64,000 nucleotides of DNA. Source: Pseudomonas gessardii (lineage in GTDB: Bacteria > Pseudomonadota > Gammaproteobacteria > Pseudomonadales > Pseudomonadaceae). Under the pieces are notes generated by a model. It worked only from the letters and a program-made list of their open reading frames with translations. It did not search any database and was not told the DNA's origin. Location of the stretch: NCBI RefSeq assembly GCF_001983165.1, contig NZ_MNPU01000012.1, positions 1-64,000 of the forward strand, written 5' to 3'. Shown in pieces: positions 19,466 to 27,784 of the stretch; the stretch's first letter is position 1; the number at the start of each line of letters is the position of its first letter. Both the position numbers and the translations under genes were made by a program.

Positions 19466-19557
19466 TGTGGGAGCTGGCTTGCCAGCGATAGCTATTTAAC
19501 ATTCAACAACTAGGTTGATCGTTAAACGGTTATCCCAGGCAAACCAGCTCCCACAAA
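19466..19557. repeat. Degenerate REPIN pair
   Basis: The outer arms TGTGGGAGCTGGCTTGCC and AACCAGCTCCCACA are clear, but the inner parts have drifted (GCGATAGCTA against GGTTATCCCAGGC). It lies between the convergent LysR gene and the small unknown gene. Confidence 0.65.
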
Positions 19558-19570
19558 GGTCTAGTTATTC

Positions 19571-19900
19571 TTAGTAGTAGCGGTCAATCACTTTAACTTG
19601 CGAGTTGTCTTTGAACGACTCCCAGGCATTGTTAAGTGTATCGAAGACCTGCTCAATAAAGTTGCGATCGGCAGCGGCCTTTTTACCGACATAACCCTGG
19701 CCACGGCGGTACATCTTCAGGCGCGCCGCCAGTTCACGGTTATTGCGGTCGAACTCGGCTTCTTCGGTATGGGGCGCCAGGCAGTCAATTTGCACTTCGC
19801 CCGATTTGCCAATCCACAGGATATGGTCGTCGAGTGTGTCTTTCTGCGCTGCGAACATCTCAGCCAATTCATCGATAGTTGGTTGGTTGTTCAGATTCAT
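19571..19900 (-). CDS. Small cytoplasmic protein, unknown function
   Basis: A 109-residue soluble, mixed-charge protein. The first 60 residues (PTIDELAEMFAAQKDTLDDH, ILWIGKSGEVQIDCLAP) suggest an alpha/beta fold; the middle RELAARLKMYRRGQGYVGKKA is basic, and the end is helical. I do not recognise the family. It has no signal peptide or membrane segment. It is transcribed alone away from a 600-base gene-poor region, and its end lies close to a degenerate REPIN. Confidence 0.65.
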   Translation of the reverse strand: MNLNNQPTIDELAEMFAAQKDTLDDHILWIGKSGEVQIDCLAPHTEEAEFDRNNRELAARLKMYRRGQGYVGKKAAADRNFIEQVFDTLNNAWESFKDNSQVKVIDRYY

Positions 19901-20386
19901 GTGTAAGCCCCTTGACCAGTTGGCGATCTTCAGTTGATTCGTTAATCCACGTTAGTTGTCTCCGGTTGCGAAAACCGGGCGTCAGAAACGGTCTGCCAGA
20001 TACGGGCAGGGTCTTGAACCTGATGCATGTAGTGTTTCTGATGAACTGCTACGCAATGGTTTCATAACGAAGACAAGCAGCATTTGAGCTTCTTGTACCG
20101 ATCCTTTCGGGCCGGTCAGCTTCATCAATCTGCCTTGTGGGCAGTGCACATCCAGAAAAACAGCCCGGCGGTCAGACGAGCTTGTTCAAAACGCTTGTTA
20201 CCAACGCTCCCGATCCGGGAGACGCTTGAATCATGCAAGGTCAAAATGCTTACGTCAACGGTTATGTAGTGATTATTTTTGAGCACTACATATTTTTTTG
20301 CAGAAGAGCGGGTGGTCTGGGGAAAGGTGACTTGGGCGTCATTTTTTGTGCCGGGGAGTCGGGGTAAGATCCTGCCAGTGATCTAA
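19901..20386. other. Gene-poor region with hairpins, possible small RNA locus
   Basis: No convincing protein gene lies here. Several short hairpins are visible on the plus strand: CCGGTT/AACCGG near 19970, CTCCCG/CGGGAG near 20215, and an 8-bp stem with a T-run at 20264-20299 that looks like an intrinsic terminator. The promoter of the 109-residue gene must also lie in the left part. A plus-strand small RNA ending near 20300 would explain the orphan terminator. Confidence 0.4.
20264..20299 (+). terminator. Orphan intrinsic terminator
   Basis: ATGTAGTG (20264-20271) pairs with CACTACAT (20284-20291) across a 12-base loop and is followed by ATTTTTTT. It is oriented for plus-strand transcription, yet no plus-strand protein gene lies within the preceding 800 bases, apart from the LysR gene beyond a REPIN. 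See the small-RNA finding. Confidence 0.55.
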
Positions 20387-20476
20387 TGTGGGAGCGGGCT
20401 TGCTCGCGATAGCGGTGGATCAGTCAGTAATTTTTTTGACTGATCCACCGCTATCGCGAGCAAGCCCGCTCCCACA
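20387..20476. repeat. Perfect 40-bp inverted repeat (REPIN)
   Basis: Arms 20387-20426 and 20437-20476 are exact reverse complements, with a 10-base loop (GTAATTTTTT). Each arm starts with TGTGGGAGCGGGCTTGCTCG and ends in GGATCAGTCA. This is the least decayed copy in the window and it lies just past the CBS-protein stop codon. Confidence 0.9.
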
Positions 20477-20518
20477 TAAGCCTGTGTTCACATTGGCTTC
20501 AAGGTGTTTTGGTCAATG

Positions 20519-20959
20519 CTATTCGCCGCGGATGTATTGTTCCAGTTGCTGGATAAGGGCAGCCTGTTCAGCGATGGCTTCCTTGACCAGGTCACCGATG
20601 GACAGTAGGCCCAGCAGTTCTCCGCCTTCCACCACGGGCAGGTGGCGCAGGTGGCCGTCAGTCATGATACCCATGCAGTCTTCGACGCTTTTGTGGGTAT
20701 CCACGGTGATTGCCGGTGAACTCATCACCTGGTGGACCTGTGTGCTCGTCGAGGACAGCCCATGGAGAATCAGTTTGCGCGCGTAGTCGCGCTCACTGAT
20801 GATGCCGACGACCTTGCCGTCCTTGACTACCGGCAAGGCGCCGACGTTCTTCGCTGCCATCACCACCAACGCTTCAAACACGGTGTGATTCCACTGGATG
20901 GTATGGACTTCCTGATTCTTCTGGTCCTTGGACTTGAGCAACTGTGCGACGGTCTTCAT
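20519..20959 (-). CDS. CBS-domain pair protein
   Basis: A 146-residue protein made almost wholly of two CBS domains (about 10-65 and 75-132), a fold that binds adenine nucleotides. The first contains VVMAAKNVGALPVVKDGKVVGIISERDYARKL, the second MGIMTDGHLRHLPVVEGGELLGLLSIGDLVK, both textbook CBS motifs. Stand-alone pairs of this type sense cellular energy state or bind AMP, ATP or NAD, but the partner is unknown. I prefer the ATG at 20959 over an upstream GTG because GGGGTGG lies at a usable distance. Confidence 0.9.
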   Translation of the reverse strand: MKTVAQLLKSKDQKNQEVHTIQWNHTVFEALVVMAAKNVGALPVVKDGKVVGIISERDYARKLILHGLSSTSTQVHQVMSSPAITVDTHKSVEDCMGIMTDGHLRHLPVVEGGELLGLLSIGDLVKEAIAEQAALIQQLEQYIRGE

Positions 20960-21083
20960 GGTGGCCACCCCGGTTTTGTTATTCGGCAGTGCCTACAGAA
21001 TCCTAGACCGCTGGCGCCAGGGCAAGACCCAAAGCGGCGTATATCCGCTTGAAAAGCGTCACTACCCGACTTTTTTTGCTATT

Positions 21084-23033
21084 TCAGCCCTTGTTTGCCG
21101 GTTTTGCCGCCCGTTTCGGGCTGGCGCCGGTCTTGCGCTTGGCCGGCTTGCGTTTGTTTTTCCAGGGCGTGGCACCACGGCCTGCCGGGCTGGCCGGGCC
21201 GCTGATGGTCATTTGCATGCCGTTGCAGCGCGCCACTTGCCTGCTCATCCAGGCTGCCTGTTTGGCCACGAACTCCTCTAGGCTCATCTCGCCGCTTTGC
21301 ACCATGTCCAGGGCCTGCTCCCAGATGGCGGTGGTGCCGGGGTCGGCAATCGCCCTGGGCACCGCGTCGATCAGGCTGAAGGCCGCCGGCGTGGCCGACA
21401 GTGCCTTGCCATTTTTGACCAGGTAACCCCGGTCCAGCAGGCCCTGGATGATCCCGGCCCGTGTTGCCTCGGTGCCGATGCCGGTGGTGTCCTTGAGCTT
21501 TTGCTTGAGCAGTGGGTCTTGTACCAGTTTGGCGACGTTCTTCATCGCCTTGATCAGGTCGCCTTCGGTGAAGGGCTTGGGCGGCTGGGTCCACAGGTCC
21601 TTGAGGTTGACCTTCGCCACCGCGTAGTCCTGGCCCTGCACCAACGCCGGCAACGCCTGCGGCGCTGGCACCTCGCGGCCCTTGCTCGGGGCCAGGGCTT
21701 CGGGCAAGGCGCGTTTCCAGCCCGGTTCCACCACCACTTTGCCTACGGCGCGCAACGCTTGGCCGGCACAGTCGAAGTCTGCCTGGGTGCGGTCATATTC
21801 GTGGTTGGGCAGGAACTGCGCCAGGTAACGGGCGCGGACCAGGGTGTAGACGGCGCGGTGCTTGCCGGTCAACTGCGCAAGGTCCTTGCCGGCGCCGGTG
21901 GGGATGATGCCGTGGTGGGCGCTGACCTTGGCGTCGTTCCAGGCGCGGGAGCGGCGTTGTGCATCGAGGTGCGGCATCAGCGCGCTCACGGCTGGGTCGG
22001 CACGCCCGAGTGCCGCAAGAATGGTCGCCGCGTCGCCGTGCTGGCTTACGGGCAGGTAGCCGCAGTCGCTGCGCGGGTAGGTGATGACCTTGTGGGTTTC
22101 GTAGAGGGACTGGGCGATATCCAGGGTTTCCTGGGCACCGAGGCCGAGTTTTTTCGAGCAGATCTCCTGCAGCGTGCCCAGGTCAAAGGGCAGGGGTGCC
22201 ACTTCGCGCATACGTTCGGTGCGCAACTTCACCAGGCGCGCGCTGGCCGCGTTGCTCATTGCCATCGCCGCCTGCTGTGCCCGCTCCGGGTTGAGGCAGC
22301 GACCCTGGTCGTCACACAGGTCGTCGGCGGCGCGCCATTGCGCGATAAAGCTCATCTGTTGGTGCAGCAACTCGACATCAATGGCCCAGTAAGCCACCGG
22401 GACAAAGTCGGCAATGCTGCGGTCGCGGTCCACCACCAGGCGCAGGGTCGGGGTTTGCACCCGGCCCACCGGCAACACGCCCTGATAGCCGGACTGGCGG
22501 CCGAGCAGGGTAAACAGGCGGCTCATGTTCATGCCGATCAGCCAGTCGGCGCGGGAGCGGCCCAGGGCCGAATGGTAGAGGCTGAAGGTGTCTGCGCCCG
22601 GCTTCAACGAGGCCAGGGCCTTGCGGATCGAGGCATCATCCAGAGCCGACAGCCACAGGCGCTGGATCGGCCCGCGATAGCGGCAATGCTCCACCAGCTC
22701 CCGGGCGATCATCTCGCCCTCGCGGTCGGCATCGGTGGCAATCACCAGCTCCCGGGCTTCCCCCAGCAGGCGCTTGACCGCCTTGTACTGGCTGGCGGTC
22801 TTGGGCTTGACCGTCATCTTCCATTTTTCCGGGACAATGGGCAGGTCGGCCAGCACCCAGCGCTTATACTTGGCATCGTAGGCGTCGGGCGGGGCGGTTT
22901 CCAGCAAGTGGCCGATGCACCAGGTGACGGTGACATCGGTGCCCAGCCAGCACCCATCGCCCCGGCGCCGGGCGCCAAGCACGGCCGCGATATCCTTGGC
23001 CTGGGAGGGTTTTTCACAGAGGAACAGCCGCAT
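21084..23033 (-). CDS. topB: DNA topoisomerase III
   Basis: A 649-residue type IA topoisomerase that cuts one strand and passes another through, used to resolve replication and recombination intermediates. The Toprim motif is DADREGE at 101-107, and the catalytic tyrosine is Tyr319 in VITYPRSD. VGRVQTPTLRLVVDRD and HHGIIPTG are conserved neighbours. The C-terminus ends in a basic Lys/Arg/Pro tail (about 620-649) and lacks the zinc-finger repeats of topoisomerase I. The start at 23033 (MRLFLCEKPSQAKDIA) matches the family. It is transcribed alone. Confidence 0.95.
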   Translation of the reverse strand: MRLFLCEKPSQAKDIAAVLGARRRGDGCWLGTDVTVTWCIGHLLETAPPDAYDAKYKRWVLADLPIVPEKWKMTVKPKTASQYKAVKRLLGEARELVIATDADREGEMIARELVEHCRYRGPIQRLWLSALDDASIRKALASLKPGADTFSLYHSALGRSRADWLIGMNMSRLFTLLGRQSGYQGVLPVGRVQTPTLRLVVDRDRSIADFVPVAYWAIDVELLHQQMSFIAQWRAADDLCDDQGRCLNPERAQQAAMAMSNAASARLVKLRTERMREVAPLPFDLGTLQEICSKKLGLGAQETLDIAQSLYETHKVITYPRSDCGYLPVSQHGDAATILAALGRADPAVSALMPHLDAQRRSRAWNDAKVSAHHGIIPTGAGKDLAQLTGKHRAVYTLVRARYLAQFLPNHEYDRTQADFDCAGQALRAVGKVVVEPGWKRALPEALAPSKGREVPAPQALPALVQGQDYAVAKVNLKDLWTQPPKPFTEGDLIKAMKNVAKLVQDPLLKQKLKDTTGIGTEATRAGIIQGLLDRGYLVKNGKALSATPAAFSLIDAVPRAIADPGTTAIWEQALDMVQSGEMSLEEFVAKQAAWMSRQVARCNGMQMTISGPASPAGRGATPWKNKRKPAKRKTGASPKRAAKPANKG

Positions 23034-23146
23034 GTTCAGCCCATTGGTTACACCGTTGAATAGGCGAAGGATGGGCAAAAGAAGGGAATTGAGCAACCTT
23101 TATCTGGATGGATATACAGCAATTTGTGTGGGCGGCGGGAAACCAA

Positions 23147-23237
23147 TGTGGGAGCGGGCTTGCCCGCGATAGGGGGTGTGCCAGTCAGTACATTCATTGA
23201 CTGACCCACCGCTATCGCGGGCAAGCCCGCTCCCACA
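23147..23237. repeat. REPIN pair with one altered arm
   Basis: Left arm TGTGGGAGCGGGCTTGCCCG and right arm CGGGCAAGCCCGCTCCCACA face each other. The left inner part reads GATAGGGGGTGTGCCAGTCAG where the right predicts GATAGCGGTGGGTCAGTCA, so the left arm has drifted. It lies between topB and the transporter gene that follows. Confidence 0.85.
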
Positions 23238-23262
23238 AGGGATTTACAGGGTTTGCGGGATA

Positions 23263-24888
23263 TTAGTTTTTATCCAGATCCACGTTCTTGGTTTCCTTCA
23301 GGCATAGCAGCCCCACGATCAGGCTCACCCCGGTAATCACCACCGGGTACCACAGCCCGTAGAAGATATCGCCGGTGTACACCACCAGGGCAAACGACAC
23401 GGTTGGCAGGAACCCGCCAAACCAGCCGTTACCGATGTGGTAGGGCAGCGACATGGACGTGTAGCGGATGCGCGTCGGGAACAGTTCCACCATCAGCGCA
23501 GCCAGCGGGCCATAGCACATCGCGGCGATCAGGATCAGGGCGACGATCAGCACCACCACCATGGTTTTGTTGACCTGGGCCACGTCCGCCGATTTCGGGT
23601 AGCCGGCCAGGGTCACGGCGCCGCGCAGGGCGTCTTCGTCGTAGCCGTCGATGCGCACATCGCCGATGCTCACTTGCACGGCGCTGCCGGCCGGTGCGGC
23701 TTCGCTGCTGTAGGGCAGGCCCTGTTTGACCAGGAAGGTCTTGACCTTGTCGCATGGGCTGTCAAAGCGCGCCTTGCCCACCGGGTCGAACTGGAAGGTG
23801 CAGGTGGCCGGGTCCGCCAGTACGGTGATCGGGGCCTGGCGGCTGGCCTGGTCCATGGCCGGGTTGGTGTAGTGGGCCAGGCCCTTGAAGATCGGGAAGT
23901 ACAGCGCGGTGGCCAGCAGCAGGCCGACCATCAGCACCGGCTTGCGCCCCCATTTGTCCGACAGCCAGCCGAAGAAGATAAAGAACGGCGCGCCAATTAC
24001 CACGCTGATGATCAGCAGCATATTGGCCAGGGCCGGGTCCATCTTCAGGAACTGGGTCAGGAAGAACAGCACATAGAACTGTGCCGCGTAGAAGGTCACG
24101 GCCTGGCCGGCGTTGATGCTGAACAGCGCAATCAGCACCACCTTGAGGTTTTCCCAGTTGCCGAACGACTCGCGGATCGGCGCCTTGCTGGCCTTGCCTT
24201 CCTCTTTCATTTTCAGGAACGCGGGGGATTCGTGCAGGCTCATGCGGATCCAGGTGGAAATGCCCAGCAGCACGATCGACAGCAGGAACGGCAGGCGCCA
24301 GCCCCAGACTTCAAATTGATCGCCGGTGAAGTAACGGCAACCCAGTACCACCAACAACGACAGCAGCAGGCCAAGGGTGGCGGTGGATTGAATCCAGCTG
24401 GTGTGGAACCCGCGCTTGCCGGCCGGGGCGTGCTCGGCGACATAGGTCGCGGCGCCGCCGTATTCGCCGCCCAGGGCCAGGCCCTGGAGCATGCGCAGCA
24501 CCACCAGGATGATCGGCGCGGCGATGCCGATGCTGGCGTAGGTGGGCAACAGGCCTACACAGAAGGTCGCCACGCCCATCAGGACGATGGTGGCGAGGAA
24601 GGTGTACTTGCGCCCGATCATATCGCCCAGGCGGCCGAATACCAGCGCGCCGAACGGCCGTACCACAAAGCCGGCGGCAAAGGCCATCAGGGCGAAGATA
24701 AAGGCCGTGGTGTCGTTGACCCCGGCAAAAAATTGCTTGCTGATCACCGCCGCGAGGGCGCCATAGAGGAAAAAGTCATACCACTCGAACACCGTCCCCA
24801 GGGACGAGGCGAAGATGACCTTTTGCGACTCCTTGCTGGTGACAGTGGCGCCCGGTAGGGCGTTCAGGGGTTGAGCACGTTCTGACAT
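23263..24888 (-). CDS. MHS-family MFS transporter with large periplasmic insert
   Basis: A 541-residue carrier of the metabolite:H+ symporter group (relatives move dicarboxylates, betaine, shikimate or aromatic acids). Twelve helices are visible; the MFS motif FGRLGDMIGRKY follows helix 2, GWLSDKWGRKP follows helix 8, and RMLQGLALGGEYGGAATYVAEHAP marks the MHS group. Residues about 339-441, between helices 9 and 10, form a soluble insert of 100 residues that should face the periplasm and contains two cysteines (363 and 379) able to form a disulfide. It lies 100 bases downstream of the GMC oxidoreductase gene on the same strand and may import that enzyme's substrate. Confidence 0.9.
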   Translation of the reverse strand: MSERAQPLNALPGATVTSKESQKVIFASSLGTVFEWYDFFLYGALAAVISKQFFAGVNDTTAFIFALMAFAAGFVVRPFGALVFGRLGDMIGRKYTFLATIVLMGVATFCVGLLPTYASIGIAAPIILVVLRMLQGLALGGEYGGAATYVAEHAPAGKRGFHTSWIQSTATLGLLLSLLVVLGCRYFTGDQFEVWGWRLPFLLSIVLLGISTWIRMSLHESPAFLKMKEEGKASKAPIRESFGNWENLKVVLIALFSINAGQAVTFYAAQFYVLFFLTQFLKMDPALANMLLIISVVIGAPFFIFFGWLSDKWGRKPVLMVGLLLATALYFPIFKGLAHYTNPAMDQASRQAPITVLADPATCTFQFDPVGKARFDSPCDKVKTFLVKQGLPYSSEAAPAGSAVQVSIGDVRIDGYDEDALRGAVTLAGYPKSADVAQVNKTMVVVLIVALILIAAMCYGPLAALMVELFPTRIRYTSMSLPYHIGNGWFGGFLPTVSFALVVYTGDIFYGLWYPVVITGVSLIVGLLCLKETKNVDLDKN

Positions 24889-24988
24889 GGGGTAGTCCTC
24901 ACAGTGATTATTTATTGTTGTCCCACTGTCGGCGCCAACTTCAGCGCCGCTCTTGCCCGGCCGGCGCGAGCAAACTCGCGCCGACAGG

Positions 24989-26635
24989 TCATGCCGGTGT
25001 TGTCAGTTCTGGTTCGGGGCTGAAGTTCCTTGTGGGAGGGGACAGGATCAGTTGCGCGGCTTTTTCCGCGATCATCAACGTGGGTGAGCAGGTATTGCCG
25101 GAGGTGATGCGCGGCATGATCGAGGCATCGGCGATGCGCAGGCCGGGTACGCCATGCACGCGCAGTTGGGCATCGACCACGGCGTCTTGACCATGGCCCA
25201 TGCGGCAGGTGCCGACCGGATGAAAGATCGTGGTGCCGATCCGCGCCGCGGCTTCCTGCAATTGCTCGTCGCTTTGCAACGCCTCACCGGGCAGGTATTC
25301 CACCGGGTTGAACGGGCGCAGGGCCTGGGCGCCGACAATGCGCCGGGTCAGGCGGATGGCCGCGGCGGCCACGCGTAAATCTTCTGGATGGCTCAGGTAG
25401 TTGGGCTGGATCAGCGGCGCGGCCGCCGGGTCAGCCGAACGGATATCGATGCGCCCGCGACTCTGTGGGCGCAAGTCACAGACCGACGCGGTAAACGCCG
25501 GGAATGTGTGCAGCGGCTCGCCAAAGCGTTCCAGCGACAGTGGCTGCACGTGGTATTGGAGGTTGGCCGAAGTCTGCTCCGGCCCCGAGCGGGCGAAGGC
25601 GCCGAGTTGGCTGGGGGCCATGGACAGCGGGCCGCTGCGGTCATACAGGTATTGCAGGCCCATGCCCATCTTGCCCCACACGGAGCCGGCGATCTGGTTC
25701 AGGGTGCGGGCGTTTTCCAGCTTGTAGATCAGCCGCAGTTGCAAGTGATCCTGCAGGTTGCCACCGACCCCTGGCAGTTCGTGCCGCACCTCGATGCCCA
25801 AGGGCTTGAGCACGCTGGCAGGACCGATACCGGAGCGCTGCAGGATGCCGGGCGAACCCACCGCCCCGGCGCACAGGATGATTTCCTTGTGGGCTTGCCA
25901 CGTCACCGCTTGCCCTTGCTGGCGGCCCACCACGGCACTGGCGCGCCCGTGTTCCAGGAGCACGCGGTCGACTTCTACGCCCGTGAGTACCGTGAGGTTG
26001 GCGCGCTGGCGGATGGGCTTGAGAAACGCCTTGGCCGCATTCCAGCGCACGCCGCTTTTCTGGTTGACCTGGAAGTAGCCACACCCCTCGTTATCGCCCT
26101 GGTTGAAGTCGTCGATGCTGGCGATACCGCTTTGCTTGGCGGCTTCGCGGAAGGCGTCGAGGATCGGCCAGTGCAGGCGCTGTTGTTCCACGCGCCATTC
26201 GCCGTTGTCGCCGTGCAGGGGCGAGGCGCCGGCAAAGTGGTTTTCGCTGTGTTTGAACAGCGGCAATACATCGTCCCAAGCCCAGCCGGGATTGCCTTCG
26301 GCGGCCCAGCCGTCGTAGTCGCCGGCCTGGCCGCGCATGTAGATCATGCCGTTGATCGACGAGCAACCGCCCAATACCTTGCCCCGTGGATAGCTCAGCG
26401 CACGGCCTTGCAGGCCTGGCTGGGCCTCGGTCTTGAAGCACCAGTCGGTGCGCGGGTTGCCGATGCAGAACAGGTAGCCGACGGGGATATGGATCCAGGG
26501 ATAGTTGTCGCGCCCGCCCGCTTCAAGCAGCAACACGCGATGGGCAGGGTTGGCGGACAGTCGATTGGCCAGCAGGCAGCCCGCAGGGCCGGCGCCTACC
26601 ACCACGTAATCGTATTGCGCAGGTGCAATAGTCAT
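24989..26635 (-). CDS. GMC-family flavin oxidoreductase (alcohol/choline dehydrogenase-like)
   Basis: A 548-residue FAD enzyme of the glucose-methanol-choline family that oxidises an alcohol. The FAD-binding VVVGAGPAGCLLANRLS starts near residue 11, the GMC signature YPRGKVLGGCSSINGMIYMRG lies at about 80-100, and the active-site pair is His472 (HPVGTCRMG) and Asn514 (SGNTCSPTLM). The Asn as second residue is common in alcohol and choline dehydrogenases. It is divergent from a LysR gene and upstream of an MHS transporter. The substrate is not readable. Confidence 0.93.
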   Translation of the reverse strand: MTIAPAQYDYVVVGAGPAGCLLANRLSANPAHRVLLLEAGGRDNYPWIHIPVGYLFCIGNPRTDWCFKTEAQPGLQGRALSYPRGKVLGGCSSINGMIYMRGQAGDYDGWAAEGNPGWAWDDVLPLFKHSENHFAGASPLHGDNGEWRVEQQRLHWPILDAFREAAKQSGIASIDDFNQGDNEGCGYFQVNQKSGVRWNAAKAFLKPIRQRANLTVLTGVEVDRVLLEHGRASAVVGRQQGQAVTWQAHKEIILCAGAVGSPGILQRSGIGPASVLKPLGIEVRHELPGVGGNLQDHLQLRLIYKLENARTLNQIAGSVWGKMGMGLQYLYDRSGPLSMAPSQLGAFARSGPEQTSANLQYHVQPLSLERFGEPLHTFPAFTASVCDLRPQSRGRIDIRSADPAAAPLIQPNYLSHPEDLRVAAAAIRLTRRIVGAQALRPFNPVEYLPGEALQSDEQLQEAAARIGTTIFHPVGTCRMGHGQDAVVDAQLRVHGVPGLRIADASIMPRITSGNTCSPTLMIAEKAAQLILSPPTRNFSPEPELTTPA

Positions 26636-26675
26636 CTGGGGTCTCGCTTGTTTTTCTTATTGGCTTCATCCTAGT

Positions 26676-26706
26676 TGTTAGTTTTCGTCTTAAAAATGTT
26701 AGTTTT
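26676..26706. promoter_or_regulatory. Direct repeats in the GMC/LysR intergenic region
   Basis: TGTTAGTTTT occurs at 26676-26685 and at 26697-26706, 21 bases apart (two helical turns), between two divergent genes in an AT-rich block. It is a candidate site for the LysR protein encoded next door. Confidence 0.38.
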
Positions 26707-26765
26707 TACCCAGCTGCTGTGCGTTTTTAAACAGCGCTGCGCCCATGGCCGAGAAGGGAGGTGGC

Positions 26766-27653
26766 ATGTTCGACTGGAATGACCTGCGGTACTTCCTGGA
26801 GTTGCAGCGCAGCGGGCGCCTGCTCACCGCCGCCCAGCGCCTGAAAACTACACATGCCACCGTGGCCCGGCATATCGAGGCCATCGAGAAAAGCCTCGGC
26901 ACGGCGCTGTTTGTGCAGCACGCCCAGGGTTATGAACTGACGCCGTCGGGTGAAGCGCTGCTCAAGCATGCCGAAGCCATGGAGAACGTGGCGCTGCTGG
27001 CCGAAGAGGAGCTGACCCATTCCGCCGCGCCCCTGGGCAAGATTCGCCTGGGGGTGGCCGAAGGCTTGGGGGTGATGTTCCTCGCTAGCCGTATGGGCGG
27101 CCTGTTCGAGCGTTATCCAGGGCTGGAAGTGGAATTGGTGGCGGTGCCGCGGTTTGTCAGCATCCTCAACCGCGAGGCCGAGATCAGCATCCACCTGGAG
27201 CGCCCCAGTGTCGATCAACTGGTCACGCGCAAGCTCACCGACTACCGCCTGGCCCTCTACGCTAGCCGCAGTTACCTGGCGCGCATGCCGGCCATCGAGA
27301 AACGCGAAGACCTGGCCGCCCATGCCTGGATCGATTACGTTGACGACCTGTTGTTCAGCCAGGAGTTGAAGTTTCTCAGCAGCTTTTGCCGCAACCCCCG
27401 GGTGGTATTCCACAGCACCAGCGTGATTGCCCAGCACCAGGCCGCGCGCTCGGGGTTGGGGGTTGCCGTGTTGCCGTGCTTCATGGCTGCCGGCGACCCG
27501 GACCTGGTGCCGTTGTTGCCGCAGGAAAGCATCCAGCGCAGCTACTGGATCAGCTCCCGGCGCGAATTGCACAAGTCGGTGCGGTTGCGGGTGTTGTGGG
27601 ATTACGTGGTGGAGTTGTGCGCCCAGGAACAGGGGCTGTTGTTGGGCGAGTAG
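26766..27653 (+). CDS. LysR-type regulator next to the GMC oxidoreductase
   Basis: A 295-residue LysR protein. The helix-turn-helix runs MFDWNDLRYFLELQRSGRLLTAAQRLKTTHATVARHIEAIE (about 1-41). The rest is the effector domain, ending near LGVAVLPCFMAAGDPDLVPL. The opening FDWNDLRYFLE belongs to the common subgroup acting on the oxidoreductase or transporter next door. The ATG at 26766 is preceded by GGGAGGTGGC, which decides the start. It probably controls the divergent GMC gene and the MHS transporter. Confidence 0.88.
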   Translation: MFDWNDLRYFLELQRSGRLLTAAQRLKTTHATVARHIEAIEKSLGTALFVQHAQGYELTPSGEALLKHAEAMENVALLAEEELTHSAAPLGKIRLGVAEGLGVMFLASRMGGLFERYPGLEVELVAVPRFVSILNREAEISIHLERPSVDQLVTRKLTDYRLALYASRSYLARMPAIEKREDLAAHAWIDYVDDLLFSQELKFLSSFCRNPRVVFHSTSVIAQHQAARSGLGVAVLPCFMAAGDPDLVPLLPQESIQRSYWISSRRELHKSVRLRVLWDYVVELCAQEQGLLLGE

Positions 27654-27683
27654 CGAAGGGCAAGGGGGCTTTACAGATATCAA

Positions 27684-27782
27684 ATGTGGGAGCTGGCTTG
27701 CCAGCGATGGCGGTGTATCAGTAGCAGATAAGTTCACTGACCCACCGTCATCGCAGCCTCGCAGGGCGAGACAGCTCCCACA
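27684..27782. repeat. Decayed REPIN pair
   Basis: The left arm TGTGGGAGCTGGCTTGCC is intact. The right arm is rearranged (CATCGCAGCCTCGCAGGGCGAGACAGCTCCCACA), as if bases were inserted between the core and the edge. It lies between the convergent LysR gene and the DUF3857 gene. Confidence 0.65.
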
Positions 27783-27784
27783 TA

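Noticed and set aside
21297..23063. A 588-codon plus-strand frame opposite topB
   Set aside because: The topB frame has all catalytic motifs; the other is rich in His, Gly and Gln as antisense frames in GC-rich genomes are.
24915..24988. Short inverted stretch CTTGCCCGG/GCGCGAGCAAACTCGCGCCGAC after the GMC gene's end
   Set aside because: GCGCGAG and CTCGCGC do form a small stem, but it is part of a loose REP-like sequence without a T-run, and I could not assign it a separate role.
25388..26674. A 428-codon plus-strand frame opposite the GMC oxidoreductase
   Set aside because: The antisense frame has no family features, while the GMC gene has intact FAD and catalytic motifs.
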